The position numbers and the translations under genes are program-made. The notes under the pieces are model-generated. The model ran no database searches and was not told where the DNA came from. It saw nothing but the letters and a program-made list of their open reading frames with translations. Source: an uncultured Lentisphaerota bacterium (GTDB lineage: Bacteria; Verrucomicrobiota; Lentisphaeria; Oligosphaerales; CAITYL01). Taken from it: 44,860 bases of DNA. The stretch is from assembly GCA_903896595.1 (NCBI GenBank), contig CAITYL010000090.1, positions 1-44,860 of the forward strand. The letters run 5' to 3'. Position 1 is the stretch's first letter; each line of letters starts with the position of its first letter. Shown here piece by piece: positions 23,449 through 31,339 of the stretch.

Positions 23449-25356
23449 ATGATTCATTCCACGAAACCGGTCACCGCGGCGGCCCGACGCGGGTTTTCCC
23501 TCTTCTCGTCCCCTTGGCGGTGGCGTTCCCTCATGCCGAAGCCGTGGTTCCTTCCCGCAGGAGCGCCCGCCCCGGTTTCGGAGGACGTCTTTGCTTCTGG
23601 TTCCGGTCCATGGTCCGCCACCGGCGCGGATATTTTTCCGGCGGCGTTGGCGGCGTTCGGCCTGCAGGGCGAGGTGCCCGCGGTGGCGGCGGCCCGGATT
23701 CCGGCGGCCGGGCCGTTGGTTGTGGTGGTCAATCAGCCGTTTGACTTGGCCGCCTGCGTGGTTTTGGGTGCTTTCCTGCAACCGGTCAGACCGGACTTCA
23801 AGGTTTGGAACGGACATCAGCTCGGTTACTGGCCGGCCCTGAACCGGTACTGGCTCGGGGAGGCGGGAGGGCCGGCCGACGCCGGGCGACGCAACCAGTT
23901 GCGACTCATGAAACAAGCCCTAGCTTGGGTTCGCGCCGGCGGCGTGCTCGTGGTGGCGCTGCCGGGAGAGGAACGGCAACTGCCGTTGCGTTCCGTCGCG
24001 CCCGCGGTCCGCCGGATTGACCAGTTGCTGACCCGTTTGGTTCGGCGTACGGAAACCGCCGTGCTGCCAGTGTATATCCCCGGCCGCGGGCACTGGAAAC
24101 GCCCGGCCGTGGAGGCGTGGACGTCACCAGGATGGGAGAACACGTCGTTCCGTGGGGGCGAACGTATTCCGCGATATCGCGTTCCCGTGCGGGTTGGCGC
24201 CCTCCTGTCCCCGCTGCGGCTGGCGGCGCTGGCCACCGGTCCGGCCCTGATTCGGCATCTGCGGTTGCGCACCTACATGCTTCAGGGTTGCCAGGGGCCG
24301 GCCGCATCGGTTCCGGTTCGCGCCCGGTTCCAGCTGTTCCGCCGGCCGGCCGGGCAACCGCTCACCCCGGTGATCACTCCGATTTCCGGCGCCGCCGGAC
24401 AAGGGGAATTGGATGCCTTGCCGCCAGACCAGTGCTTGAGCGTCGGCGGTGAAACCGAAGTCTGGTATGCCACGGCCGGCCAAATTCCCCGGTTGTTGCG
24501 GGAAATCGGGCGGTTACGGGAAGTGACGTTCCGGCTGGCCGGGGAAGGGACTGGAAACCGCCTGGACCTGGACCGGCATGACGCCCATTATCTCCACTTG
24601 CTGGCGTGGAACCGGGAACACCAGGAAGTGATCGGCGCCTACCGCATGGGGCAGACCGACGTCATTCTGCCACAGTTCGGAATCAACGGGTTGTACGCCA
24701 ACTCCCTGTTCCATTTCCGGCGTGGCGTGGTGGAGGCGTTGGGACCCGCCCTGGAACTGGGCCGTTCCTTTGTCCGGCCTGAATATCAGCGGAACTTCAC
24801 GTCGCTGCTGTGCTTGTGGAAGGGGATTGGGAAGTTCGTGGCCCGGCACCCGCGCTATCGCCACCTGTTTGGTCCGGTGAGCATTTCCGACCACTATTTG
24901 CCCGTGTCCCGGCATCTGCTCGCCGCTTTTCTGCAAACCCGTCACGGTTTGCCCGCGATGGCCCGGGCGGTCCGGCCCCGCCATCCTTTCCGGGCGCTGG
25001 CCTGGGGTGGTGTCAGTATTCGGCGGGGCGCCGACGATTTTTTGGACTTGGACGAGGTGTCGCAGGTGGTGGCCGATCTGGAGGACGATGGCAAGGGGGT
25101 GCCGGTCCTGGTCCGGCAATACCTGAAACTGGGTGGGCGCATGATTGACTTCAATCTCGATCCAAAATTCAGCAACGTGTTGGACGGCTTGGTGTTGGTT
25201 GACCTTATGCGCACGGCGCCGCCGCTACTGGAAAAATATCTGGGCCGAGAGGGTGCGGCCATTTTTCGCCAGTATCAGCAGAGCCAGGGGCACGAGACGG
25301 CCGCCACCGCCGTTCCAAAAGGAGGACGAATTATCCGAACAATAATCAAGCGCTAA
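23449..25356 (+). CDS. OlsF-like two-domain acyltransferase (PlsC-like + OlsB-like GNAT)
   Basis: 635 residues. The N-terminal half has the layout of a PlsC/OlsA O-acyltransferase, but the motif normally read as NHPFG followed by Asp is NQPFDLAACV (residues 95-104): both His and Asp are gone, so this half is probably inactive. The C-terminal half is an OlsB/hemolysin-type N-acyltransferase: FRLAGEGTGNRLDLDRHDAH, HQEVIGAYRMGQT, GPALELGRSFVRPEYQRNF, LFGPVSISDHY. OlsB N-acylates ornithine, the first step to ornithine lipids; fused OlsA-OlsB order is known as OlsF. No signal peptide, as expected for a membrane-associated cytoplasmic enzyme. ATG 23449 has GGGAG about 9 bases upstream. The last 13 codons lie in the 71-bp repeat. 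Confidence 0.8.
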   Translation: MIHSTKPVTAAARRGFSLFSSPWRWRSLMPKPWFLPAGAPAPVSEDVFASGSGPWSATGADIFPAALAAFGLQGEVPAVAAARIPAAGPLVVVVNQPFDLAACVVLGAFLQPVRPDFKVWNGHQLGYWPALNRYWLGEAGGPADAGRRNQLRLMKQALAWVRAGGVLVVALPGEERQLPLRSVAPAVRRIDQLLTRLVRRTETAVLPVYIPGRGHWKRPAVEAWTSPGWENTSFRGGERIPRYRVPVRVGALLSPLRLAALATGPALIRHLRLRTYMLQGCQGPAASVPVRARFQLFRRPAGQPLTPVITPISGAAGQGELDALPPDQCLSVGGETEVWYATAGQIPRLLREIGRLREVTFRLAGEGTGNRLDLDRHDAHYLHLLAWNREHQEVIGAYRMGQTDVILPQFGINGLYANSLFHFRRGVVEALGPALELGRSFVRPEYQRNFTSLLCLWKGIGKFVARHPRYRHLFGPVSISDHYLPVSRHLLAAFLQTRHGLPAMARAVRPRHPFRALAWGGVSIRRGADDFLDLDEVSQVVADLEDDGKGVPVLVRQYLKLGGRMIDFNLDPKFSNVLDGLVLVDLMRTAPPLLEKYLGREGAAIFRQYQQSQGHETAATAVPKGGRIIRTIIKR

Positions 25357-25388
25357 CGAGGCCCGCACAATCACGGAATAGAGTCTCT
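25318..25388 (+). repeat. 71-bp repeat copy 1 with Pho-box-like array and -10 hexamer
   Basis: 67 of 71 bases equal 29414-29484. Inside, 8-mers with 3-bp gaps follow each other: TTATCCGA (25331), ATAATCAA (25342), CTAACGAG (25353) and CGCACAAT (25364), then TAGAGT (25379-25384). The first part is also the 3' end of the OlsF-like gene. It lies 139 bp before the pstS start and is the likely pstS promoter. Confidence 0.75.
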
Positions 25389-25527
25389 TCACGCAACCGC
25401 CCGGCGCCGGCTCGCCCCGTGGCACATCGGCGGCGCGGGCCTTTTTCCGGCGATCTTGGCGGCGTCCGGACTGTGCGTGTGAAGCACCGCCCGAAGCGTC
25501 CGCAAACCACCCAGGAGCACTGCCACA

Positions 25528-26589
25528 ATGAATGCCATGCAACACGGAGTCGCTTGGGTAATGCTGGCCGCAACGGCGTGTTTTTCCGCCTGCTGGGCGG
25601 CTGGAACCGATGACATCCTGACGGGGGCGGGCGCCACCTTTCCGGCGCCCCTGTACACCCGCTGGTGTGACCTCTATTTCCGGCAAATCGGCATGCGGGT
25701 CACCTACGATCCGGTCGGCTCCGGCACCGGGATCAGCCAGTTGTACGCCAAAACCGTCGACTGGAGCGGTTCCGACGCCTTCATCGCCGACGAGGATCTT
25801 ACCTCCACCTCCGCCCCGCTGGTTCACATTCCAACCTGCCTGGGCGCCGTGGCCATCATCTGCAACGTTCCCGACGCACCAGAAATCAACCTGACAGCGG
25901 CGCTCCTGGCGGACATTCTCCGCGGCCGGATCACCCTGTGGTCCGACCAACGGATTGCCGCCGTCAATCCGCAGCGGCACTTTCCAGATCTTGCCATCAC
26001 CGTGGTCCACCGTTCCGATGCCAGTGGCACCACCTTCATCCTGAGCGACTATCTGACCAAGGCCGCCCCCTCGTGGCGAAACTCACTGGGCCGCAACCGC
26101 CAGCTTTCCTGGCCGGTCGGCCTGGGGGTCGGCGGCAGCGAAGCCGTCGCCGCCATGGTTGGACGGATTCCAGGGGCCATCGGCTACACGGAAATGACGT
26201 ACGCCAAAAAGACCGGCATGCCCTGCGCCCGGATGCAAAACCGGCAGGGGGAGTTTCTGGCCCCCTCGGTCGAGACCATCATGGCCGCGGCACAGATCGA
26301 CCTTCCGACTGATACTCGCGTTTATCTGGGCGACACTCATGCCCCCCACGGCTATCCCATTGCCAGCTTCACTTGGGTCGTCTGCTATCGCGAACAGAAC
26401 TATGACCAACGGTCACGGGAACACGCCCGGCAACTCGCCAAGCTGCTGTGGTGGATGACCCACGACGGCCAACGCCAGATTGGCGGCCTGTCTTACGCGC
26501 CACTGCCGGATCCGGCCGTGAAGCACGCGGAGACCGTCCTGCGTTCCCTCACCTACAACAACCAATCCCTCCTGGAACATTTTCCGTGA
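25528..26589 (+). CDS. pstS: PstS-type phosphate-binding protein
   Basis: 353 residues. A signal sequence (GVAWVMLAATACFSACWAAG), possibly with a lipobox at one of the Cys, is followed by the PstS opening LTGAGATFPAPLYTRW. DPVGSGTGISQL and VHRSDASGTTFI are the two loops that hold phosphate oxygens in PstS. SWPVGLGVGGSEAVAAMV and AIGYTEMTYA complete the fold. It binds phosphate in the periplasm. No pstC, pstA or pstB is in the window, and the next gene is a sensor kinase whose GTG overlaps this stop (GTGA). A sensory rather than purely transport role is therefore possible. AGGAG lies 10 bases before the ATG. Confidence 0.88.
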   Translation: MNAMQHGVAWVMLAATACFSACWAAGTDDILTGAGATFPAPLYTRWCDLYFRQIGMRVTYDPVGSGTGISQLYAKTVDWSGSDAFIADEDLTSTSAPLVHIPTCLGAVAIICNVPDAPEINLTAALLADILRGRITLWSDQRIAAVNPQRHFPDLAITVVHRSDASGTTFILSDYLTKAAPSWRNSLGRNRQLSWPVGLGVGGSEAVAAMVGRIPGAIGYTEMTYAKKTGMPCARMQNRQGEFLAPSVETIMAAAQIDLPTDTRVYLGDTHAPHGYPIASFTWVVCYREQNYDQRSREHARQLAKLLWWMTHDGQRQIGGLSYAPLPDPAVKHAETVLRSLTYNNQSLLEHFP

Positions 26590-29090
26590 AACGACACGCA
26601 TTTCCCCTGCTTTTGGGAATGGTCCTCATGGCGGCAGCCACCGCTTTGGCCGAACCGGAGGTGCGGGTCGGAACCTATGATTTCCGTCCCCTGATGCAAA
26701 CCCGCGCCGGCGACGCCGACGGCGGCCTGTTTCCCGGCCTGCTGGCCGAGATCGCCCGGACCGAAGGGTGGAAAATCCGCCTGATCCCCGGCAGTCTGGA
26801 GGACGGCTGGGCCAGGCTAGCCAAAGGCGAGATCGACATCCTCGCCGCGGCCCCCTACGCCAAAAGCCGCCCCCCCCCGGTTGTCTACTCGAAGGAATCG
26901 GTGTTCTCCACGTGGGCACAGGTCTATGTGCCACACCGGCAACGGTTGGAGACCGTGCTGGAGTTGGGCGGCAAGACCGTCGCCGTATGCCAGAACGATC
27001 CCTATGCCGCGGAACTGGCGAACCTGACCGGCGGCTTTAGCATCACCTGCACCCTCGTACAGTGCAAGAGCAATGCGGACGTGCTGAATGCCGTAAGCCG
27101 GAAATGGGTGGACGCGGGAGTGGTGGACCGCCTGTATGGCAGCCGATACGAAAGACTGTATGCCGTCACGCGCACGTCCGTGCTTTTCGCCCCGATGGAC
27201 CTGCGTTTCGCCGCCGGCCAGGGCCAGGCCGTTCCCCTGCTGCACAGCATCGATTACGCCCTGCGCAAAATGAAGGAGGATCCGCATTCCGCCTATTACG
27301 CACTCGTCAACCACGCGCTGGGCCAGGAAACCGAAACGGAACGTACCGGATGGCCGCGGCTGGCGCTGGCCGGCCTGGGCGTACTCGGACTGAGCGCGGC
27401 TTGGATCATCATCCGCCTTCGCCGCCAAGTCGTGCAGACCGCCGGCAAACTGACGGAAAAAGAACACGTTCTGAAGGTGGAAATCCTTTCGCGCCGGCAG
27501 GCCGAAAGCAATATGCGGGAGTTCAGTCAGTTGCTGGAGAGGGTGTTCGGCACCCTGCACGACGGCATCCTTGTCCTCGATCCCAAGTGGCAGACGATCA
27601 TCCGTGCCAACCCGGCGGCAACGACCATGTTTGAAGCCCGCGACGACGACGCGTTTTTGGCCACCGCCCCGCCAGATCTTTTTCCCTCGCCAGAAACGTT
27701 TGCCGCCTTCACCCGGAACGTCACCGACGGCATTACCGGACAAGGATTCGCGCGCCTCGACCTCCAGTTGTCCCGCCACGACCGCCGGCTTTTTCCGGCC
27801 GAAATGGTGGTCTCTCCGGTCCTGGACGGCCAAAAATGCCCCATTTGCCTGGTCGTCGTCATCCGCGACACCACGGCGCAGGCGGCGGCGCTGGCCGCCC
27901 TTCAGGAAAGCGAAAAACACCTCCGGCATGCCCAGAAGATGGAGGCCCTGGGCACCCTGGCGGGAGGCATCGCCCACGATTTCAACAACCTGCTCATGCC
28001 GATCCTCTGCGGGACAGAAATCCTCCTGGCCGACGAACCACCGGCAAGCCCGCGGCAAAACGAACTGGAAAGCATCCGTGAGGCCGGCCTGCGGGCGCGG
28101 GATCTCATCAAGCAAATCCTCCTCTTCAGCCGCCCCATGGAGGGCGATTGCCAGCCACTGCAAGTGCGGCCCGTGATGGCGGAGGTGCTCAAGTTTCTAC
28201 GCTCCACCCTGCCCGCCACCGTGGAAATCCGGAAGACTGTCGCGGCAAAAAACGACTGGGTGCTGGCAAACCCGGTGCATATTCACCAAGTCCTGCTCAA
28301 CCTATGCACCAACGCCGCCCATGCCATGCGCGAAAAAGGCGGCGTATTGGAGGTTGGGCTGCAAAATTTTGACGGCACTCCCCACGGCATCGCGGGCAAT
28401 GTCCAGCCACTACCCGGACGTTATATCGTGCTGTCGATCTGCGACACCGGGCACGGCATGGACCATACTCTGATGGAGCGTATCTTCGACCCGTTCTTCA
28501 CGACCAAGAAGACTGGCGAGGGGACCGGCATGGGGCTGTCCATCGTCCACGGCATTGTGCATCGTTGCGGCGGCTGCATCGCCGTGAAAAGCGAGGTCGG
28601 ACGCGGCTCCGTTTTCCGCGTGTACTTGCCCGCCACCGCCCCTCCCGACAAAACGGCCGCCCTGCCGGCGGCGGACCTCACTGCCGGAACCGAACGCCTC
28701 CTGATCGTTGACGACGAAGCCGCCCTCGGCCACGCCTTGAAACGCTCCTTGGAACGCCTCGGGTACCAGGCGGTCGTCTGTCCGGACGCTGCCCATGCGC
28801 TCCACCTCTTCCGCCAGACCCCAACGGCATTCGACAGGGTCATCTCCGACCAAACCATGCCCGGCATGACGGGAACGGAGCTGGCCCGCGAACTCCGCCG
28901 TATCCGCCCCGACATGCCGATTATTCTTTGTTCCGGATACAGCGACGTGTCGCTCCAAGAGACGGCCCGACAAGCCGGCGTTCAGGCCTTCATGCACAAG
29001 CCGTTTTGTGCCAAAGAACTGGCGGCCGTCATGCAGCGTCTCGCCAGCCAGGCGCCGCCGCCCCTGCAACCGGCATGCCTGCCGGGGTGA
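26586..29090 (+). CDS. Hybrid histidine kinase with periplasmic SBP_bac_3 sensor domain
   Basis: 834 residues from GTG 26586, overlapping the pstS stop by 4 bp. A signal segment (FPLLLGMVLMAAATALA) precedes a periplasmic solute-binding type 3 domain (about 24-250) and one transmembrane helix (257-277). A coiled linker and a PAS domain follow. The HisKA H-box is LAGGIAHDFNNLL (H464). The ATPase has NLCTNAAHAM, the G1 box SICDTGHGMD, FFTTKKTGEGTGMGLSIVHG and GRGSVFRVYLP. A C-terminal receiver has LLIVDDE, the phospho-acceptor in VISDQTMPGM (D755) and MHKPF. No output domain: it must pass phosphate to a regulator elsewhere. Coupling with pstS suggests sensing of phosphate, bound PstS or an amino-acid-like ligand. 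Confidence 0.9.
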   Translation: MKRHAFPLLLGMVLMAAATALAEPEVRVGTYDFRPLMQTRAGDADGGLFPGLLAEIARTEGWKIRLIPGSLEDGWARLAKGEIDILAAAPYAKSRPPPVVYSKESVFSTWAQVYVPHRQRLETVLELGGKTVAVCQNDPYAAELANLTGGFSITCTLVQCKSNADVLNAVSRKWVDAGVVDRLYGSRYERLYAVTRTSVLFAPMDLRFAAGQGQAVPLLHSIDYALRKMKEDPHSAYYALVNHALGQETETERTGWPRLALAGLGVLGLSAAWIIIRLRRQVVQTAGKLTEKEHVLKVEILSRRQAESNMREFSQLLERVFGTLHDGILVLDPKWQTIIRANPAATTMFEARDDDAFLATAPPDLFPSPETFAAFTRNVTDGITGQGFARLDLQLSRHDRRLFPAEMVVSPVLDGQKCPICLVVVIRDTTAQAAALAALQESEKHLRHAQKMEALGTLAGGIAHDFNNLLMPILCGTEILLADEPPASPRQNELESIREAGLRARDLIKQILLFSRPMEGDCQPLQVRPVMAEVLKFLRSTLPATVEIRKTVAAKNDWVLANPVHIHQVLLNLCTNAAHAMREKGGVLEVGLQNFDGTPHGIAGNVQPLPGRYIVLSICDTGHGMDHTLMERIFDPFFTTKKTGEGTGMGLSIVHGIVHRCGGCIAVKSEVGRGSVFRVYLPATAPPDKTAALPAADLTAGTERLLIVDDEAALGHALKRSLERLGYQAVVCPDAAHALHLFRQTPTAFDRVISDQTMPGMTGTELARELRRIRPDMPIILCSGYSDVSLQETARQAGVQAFMHKPFCAKELAAVMQRLASQAPPPLQPACLPG

Positions 29091-29252
29091 ACTTTTTGCA
29101 TCCCGTATCACCGTTAGAAGCTAATTGCATCCGCGGTGACGTGGCGGCCCCAAACGACGACGTTCGGGCGTCAGCAAAATTTATAACCGTTTAATATAAA
29201 AATAATTGCGATGTTTTTTTGTGGTTTTTTTGAACCGGGGCGATTAGCGAAA

Positions 29253-29271
29253 CATTAACCAAAATAGCACG
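29253..29271 (+). promoter_or_regulatory. CATTAACC motif in AT-rich leader
   Basis: CATTAACC (29253-29260) followed by ATAGCACG (29264-29271) at 11-bp spacing. CATTAACC recurs at 41145-41152. The surrounding 29091-29413 is gene-free and AT-rich from 29160 to 29310; besides this motif I see nothing in it. Confidence 0.35.
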
Positions 29272-29413
29272 AACCGGTACTTGACGGTAATCAGACATAA
29301 ACAATTGGGGGGTAAACTAGTCCTTGTACAGTCGGGTTTCGTTCAACCGCCGGGCGAGTGAGGACCGGACCCAAAAGGCGGACCGAATCCCGGCGCCACC
29401 AGGGCAAAAACCG

Positions 29414-29484
29414 AAAGGAGGACGAATTATCCGAAAAATAATCAAGTGCTAACCAGGCCCGCACAATCGCGGAATAGAGTCTCT
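29414..29484 (+). repeat. 71-bp repeat copy 2 with Pho-box-like array and -10 hexamer
   Basis: Four mismatches from 25318-25388. The 8-mers are TTATCCGA (29427), ATAATCAA (29438), CTAACCAG (29449) and CGCACAAT (29460), then TAGAGT (29475-29480). It is entirely intergenic, 116 bp before the secreted-protein start at 29601. Conservation beyond the coding use of copy 1 argues for a regulatory role. Confidence 0.75.
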
Positions 29485-29600
29485 GGTAGCGATGCGGAAT
29501 CCGTCCGCCGGCCCGGTTCCTGGAAATGGTGACCCGGGGCGGGGACGGAAGAAGTCGAGCCATGACCACCAACCACAACGACAGGGTAACAGGAGAAGAT

Positions 29601-30644
29601 ATGAAGTTCAAAAAACAAACCAGGAAAGTAGTGACGGCGTTTCAAGCCGCCGTTCTGCTGGTGATGGCCGCCCACTCGGCCAGCGCCGTCGGCGGGTACA
29701 ACGAAATCGCCGTGCTTGCAAACTCGGACGCGTTTATCTCCGTTCCGTTCACCAAGACCGCCGAGGGCGCGTTCACGGTCAGTGCCGTGACGGGTGCCGT
29801 CGTGACGGTTTCCAACACGTTGACGACGGACGCCTACGCCCCCGTTGACGGCAACGCCCGCTACTATGTGCGCCTCACCGGCGGCACCGCCAGCGAAGGC
29901 CTATGGAGCAGCATCAGCGCGAACGGGACGCACAGCTTCACCCTGGCCAACGCCACCGTGGCGGCCAAGGTAAGCGTGGGCGACACGTTCACCGTCTACC
30001 CGCACCAGACGCTTGCCTCGTTGTTCCCGGCCGGCCGTGAAGGGGTCTCCTTCATTACCGCCGGTGACGAGGGGCTCGATCCGGCGGCCACGGTCGTCCT
30101 CGTCAAAGACACCCAAGTGGGCACCGACAAGGCTGCATCCCAGGTGTGTTCGCACTTGGGGCAATACGGCTGGTACGATGGCGCCGGCACTCCGGTCAAT
30201 GATTTGGCGTTAGAACCCGGCACCTTCATCCAGATCCGCAATGCGGATGAAGCGAAAGCACTCGACATCTTCGTGTCCGGCGACGTTCCGGACACCAAGC
30301 TGGCGTCCGCTCTCGTCACCAGCGCGAGCGACAATGACCTGTACTTGGTCAACCCCTTCCCGGTGGATGTCCGTTTGGGCCAACTGGGATTGGAGAACTG
30401 GGCGTCATCCGAGGATGCAGCCACGTTCGGCGGCCTGGTTCTGCTGTACGACAATGCCGCGGCCGGAACCGACAAGTCGGCCAGCACCATTTGTTTCTAC
30501 CTGACCGGTGGCGACAACAACTGGTACGATGGGGACGGCACCAATGCCAATTCCCTTGTGATTCCCGCCGGCATGGGCGTGGTGCTCCGCGACTCCAGCG
30601 GCGTGCCCGGCAATGGCGTTTGGACCGTAAATAAACCGTACTGA
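29601..30644 (+). CDS. Secreted TIGR02597-like protein
   Basis: 347 residues from ATG 29601 (AGGAGAAG 6 bases upstream; the frame opens at 29526). A signal peptide (AFQAAVLLVMAAHSASA) is followed by a two-part beta-rich body. Landmarks are EIAVLANSDAFISVPFTK near the start, ARYYVRLTGGTASEG, FTVYPHQTLASLFP, TDKAASQVCSHLGQYGWYDG and the parallel TDKSASTICFYLTGGDNNWY, then a final GMGVVLRD. That pattern is what I know from TIGR02597-family proteins of Verrucomicrobia. It starts a plus-strand run of secreted proteins. Function unknown; probably extracellular or outer-membrane. Confidence 0.78.
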   Translation: MKFKKQTRKVVTAFQAAVLLVMAAHSASAVGGYNEIAVLANSDAFISVPFTKTAEGAFTVSAVTGAVVTVSNTLTTDAYAPVDGNARYYVRLTGGTASEGLWSSISANGTHSFTLANATVAAKVSVGDTFTVYPHQTLASLFPAGREGVSFITAGDEGLDPAATVVLVKDTQVGTDKAASQVCSHLGQYGWYDGAGTPVNDLALEPGTFIQIRNADEAKALDIFVSGDVPDTKLASALVTSASDNDLYLVNPFPVDVRLGQLGLENWASSEDAATFGGLVLLYDNAAAGTDKSASTICFYLTGGDNNWYDGDGTNANSLVIPAGMGVVLRDSSGVPGNGVWTVNKPY

Positions 30645-30667
30645 CAAAACAAAAAGGAAAACGTACC

Positions 30668-31297
30668 ATGATTGCAAAGAAAATGATGCTCGCCTCGGCG
30701 GTAGTGATGGCCGGTGTGGCGGCCGAGGCCGCCTTTGTCACGGTCGCTCCAGTCGTCTCGTATGCGTATGAAAAAGACAGCATGACTCAGAAGTTCGACG
30801 CCGGGCAGCTTTATCTGCTGGTGGCGGACACCAATGGTGACGGGTTCGGCATCAACCATGACGGTACGATCGGCCCCGGCTTCGCCTTGGGCGCGGACGA
30901 CCTAGTGCTGAAGGCGCTGAACACCGTTTCGAGTCCCGGTGCTTACCTCGGGCAGCTTCGGCCGAACGCCACCGGGCTGACATTGGACGGTGTCCAAGGC
31001 GAGCTGGACGGGAAGTTGAGTACCGGCGACAAGTTCGGGATCTTCTTCTTCGACAACCTCAGCACGACCGACTATGCCTCCAAAACATTGAATGGCGGCG
31101 AGTGGTACGGCTTCTACACCCGGAACGAGTTCTCGGTTCCGGCGGCCGGTGCCAGTTACGTCTCCTCGTTTGCCGGACAGGCCCTCACGACAGACCAGCA
31201 GGTGATTCCCGAGCCGGCGTCGTTCGTAATGGCGCTGCTTGGTGGCGTCCTGGCCTGCCTCCCGCGTCGCAACCGCAACCGTCAGCTATCCGCCTAA
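30668..31297 (+). CDS. PEP-CTERM sorted secreted protein
   Basis: 209 residues. A signal peptide (KKMMLASAVVMAGVAAEA), a beta-rich domain (GQLYLLVADTNGDGFGIN, PNATGLTLDGVQG, LSTGDKFGIFFFDN, GGEWYGFYT) and a PEP-CTERM tail: VIPEPASF, a hydrophobic helix (VMALLGGVLACL) and PRRNRNR. PEP-CTERM proteins are processed by exosortase, which is not in this window, and exported to the outer surface or matrix. The same domain is found at the N-terminus of the repeat protein starting at 42599. AAAAAGGAAAA precedes the ATG. Confidence 0.88.
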   Translation: MIAKKMMLASAVVMAGVAAEAAFVTVAPVVSYAYEKDSMTQKFDAGQLYLLVADTNGDGFGINHDGTIGPGFALGADDLVLKALNTVSSPGAYLGQLRPNATGLTLDGVQGELDGKLSTGDKFGIFFFDNLSTTDYASKTLNGGEWYGFYTRNEFSVPAAGASYVSSFAGQALTTDQQVIPEPASFVMALLGGVLACLPRRNRNRQLSA

Positions 31298-31339
31298 CCA
31301 TCAAAAAAGAAATTGAAACCTCAAAAGGAAATTAAGCTC

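Noticed and set aside
29281-29318. Sigma-70 promoter with TTGACG
   Set aside because: TTGACG (29281-29286) has no -10 hexamer at 16-18 bp spacing; the nearest candidates are about 10 or 26 bp away.
31293-31300. CTAACCAT as another Pho-box-like site
   Set aside because: It contains the stop codon of the PEP-CTERM gene, has no phased partner and no -10-like hexamer.
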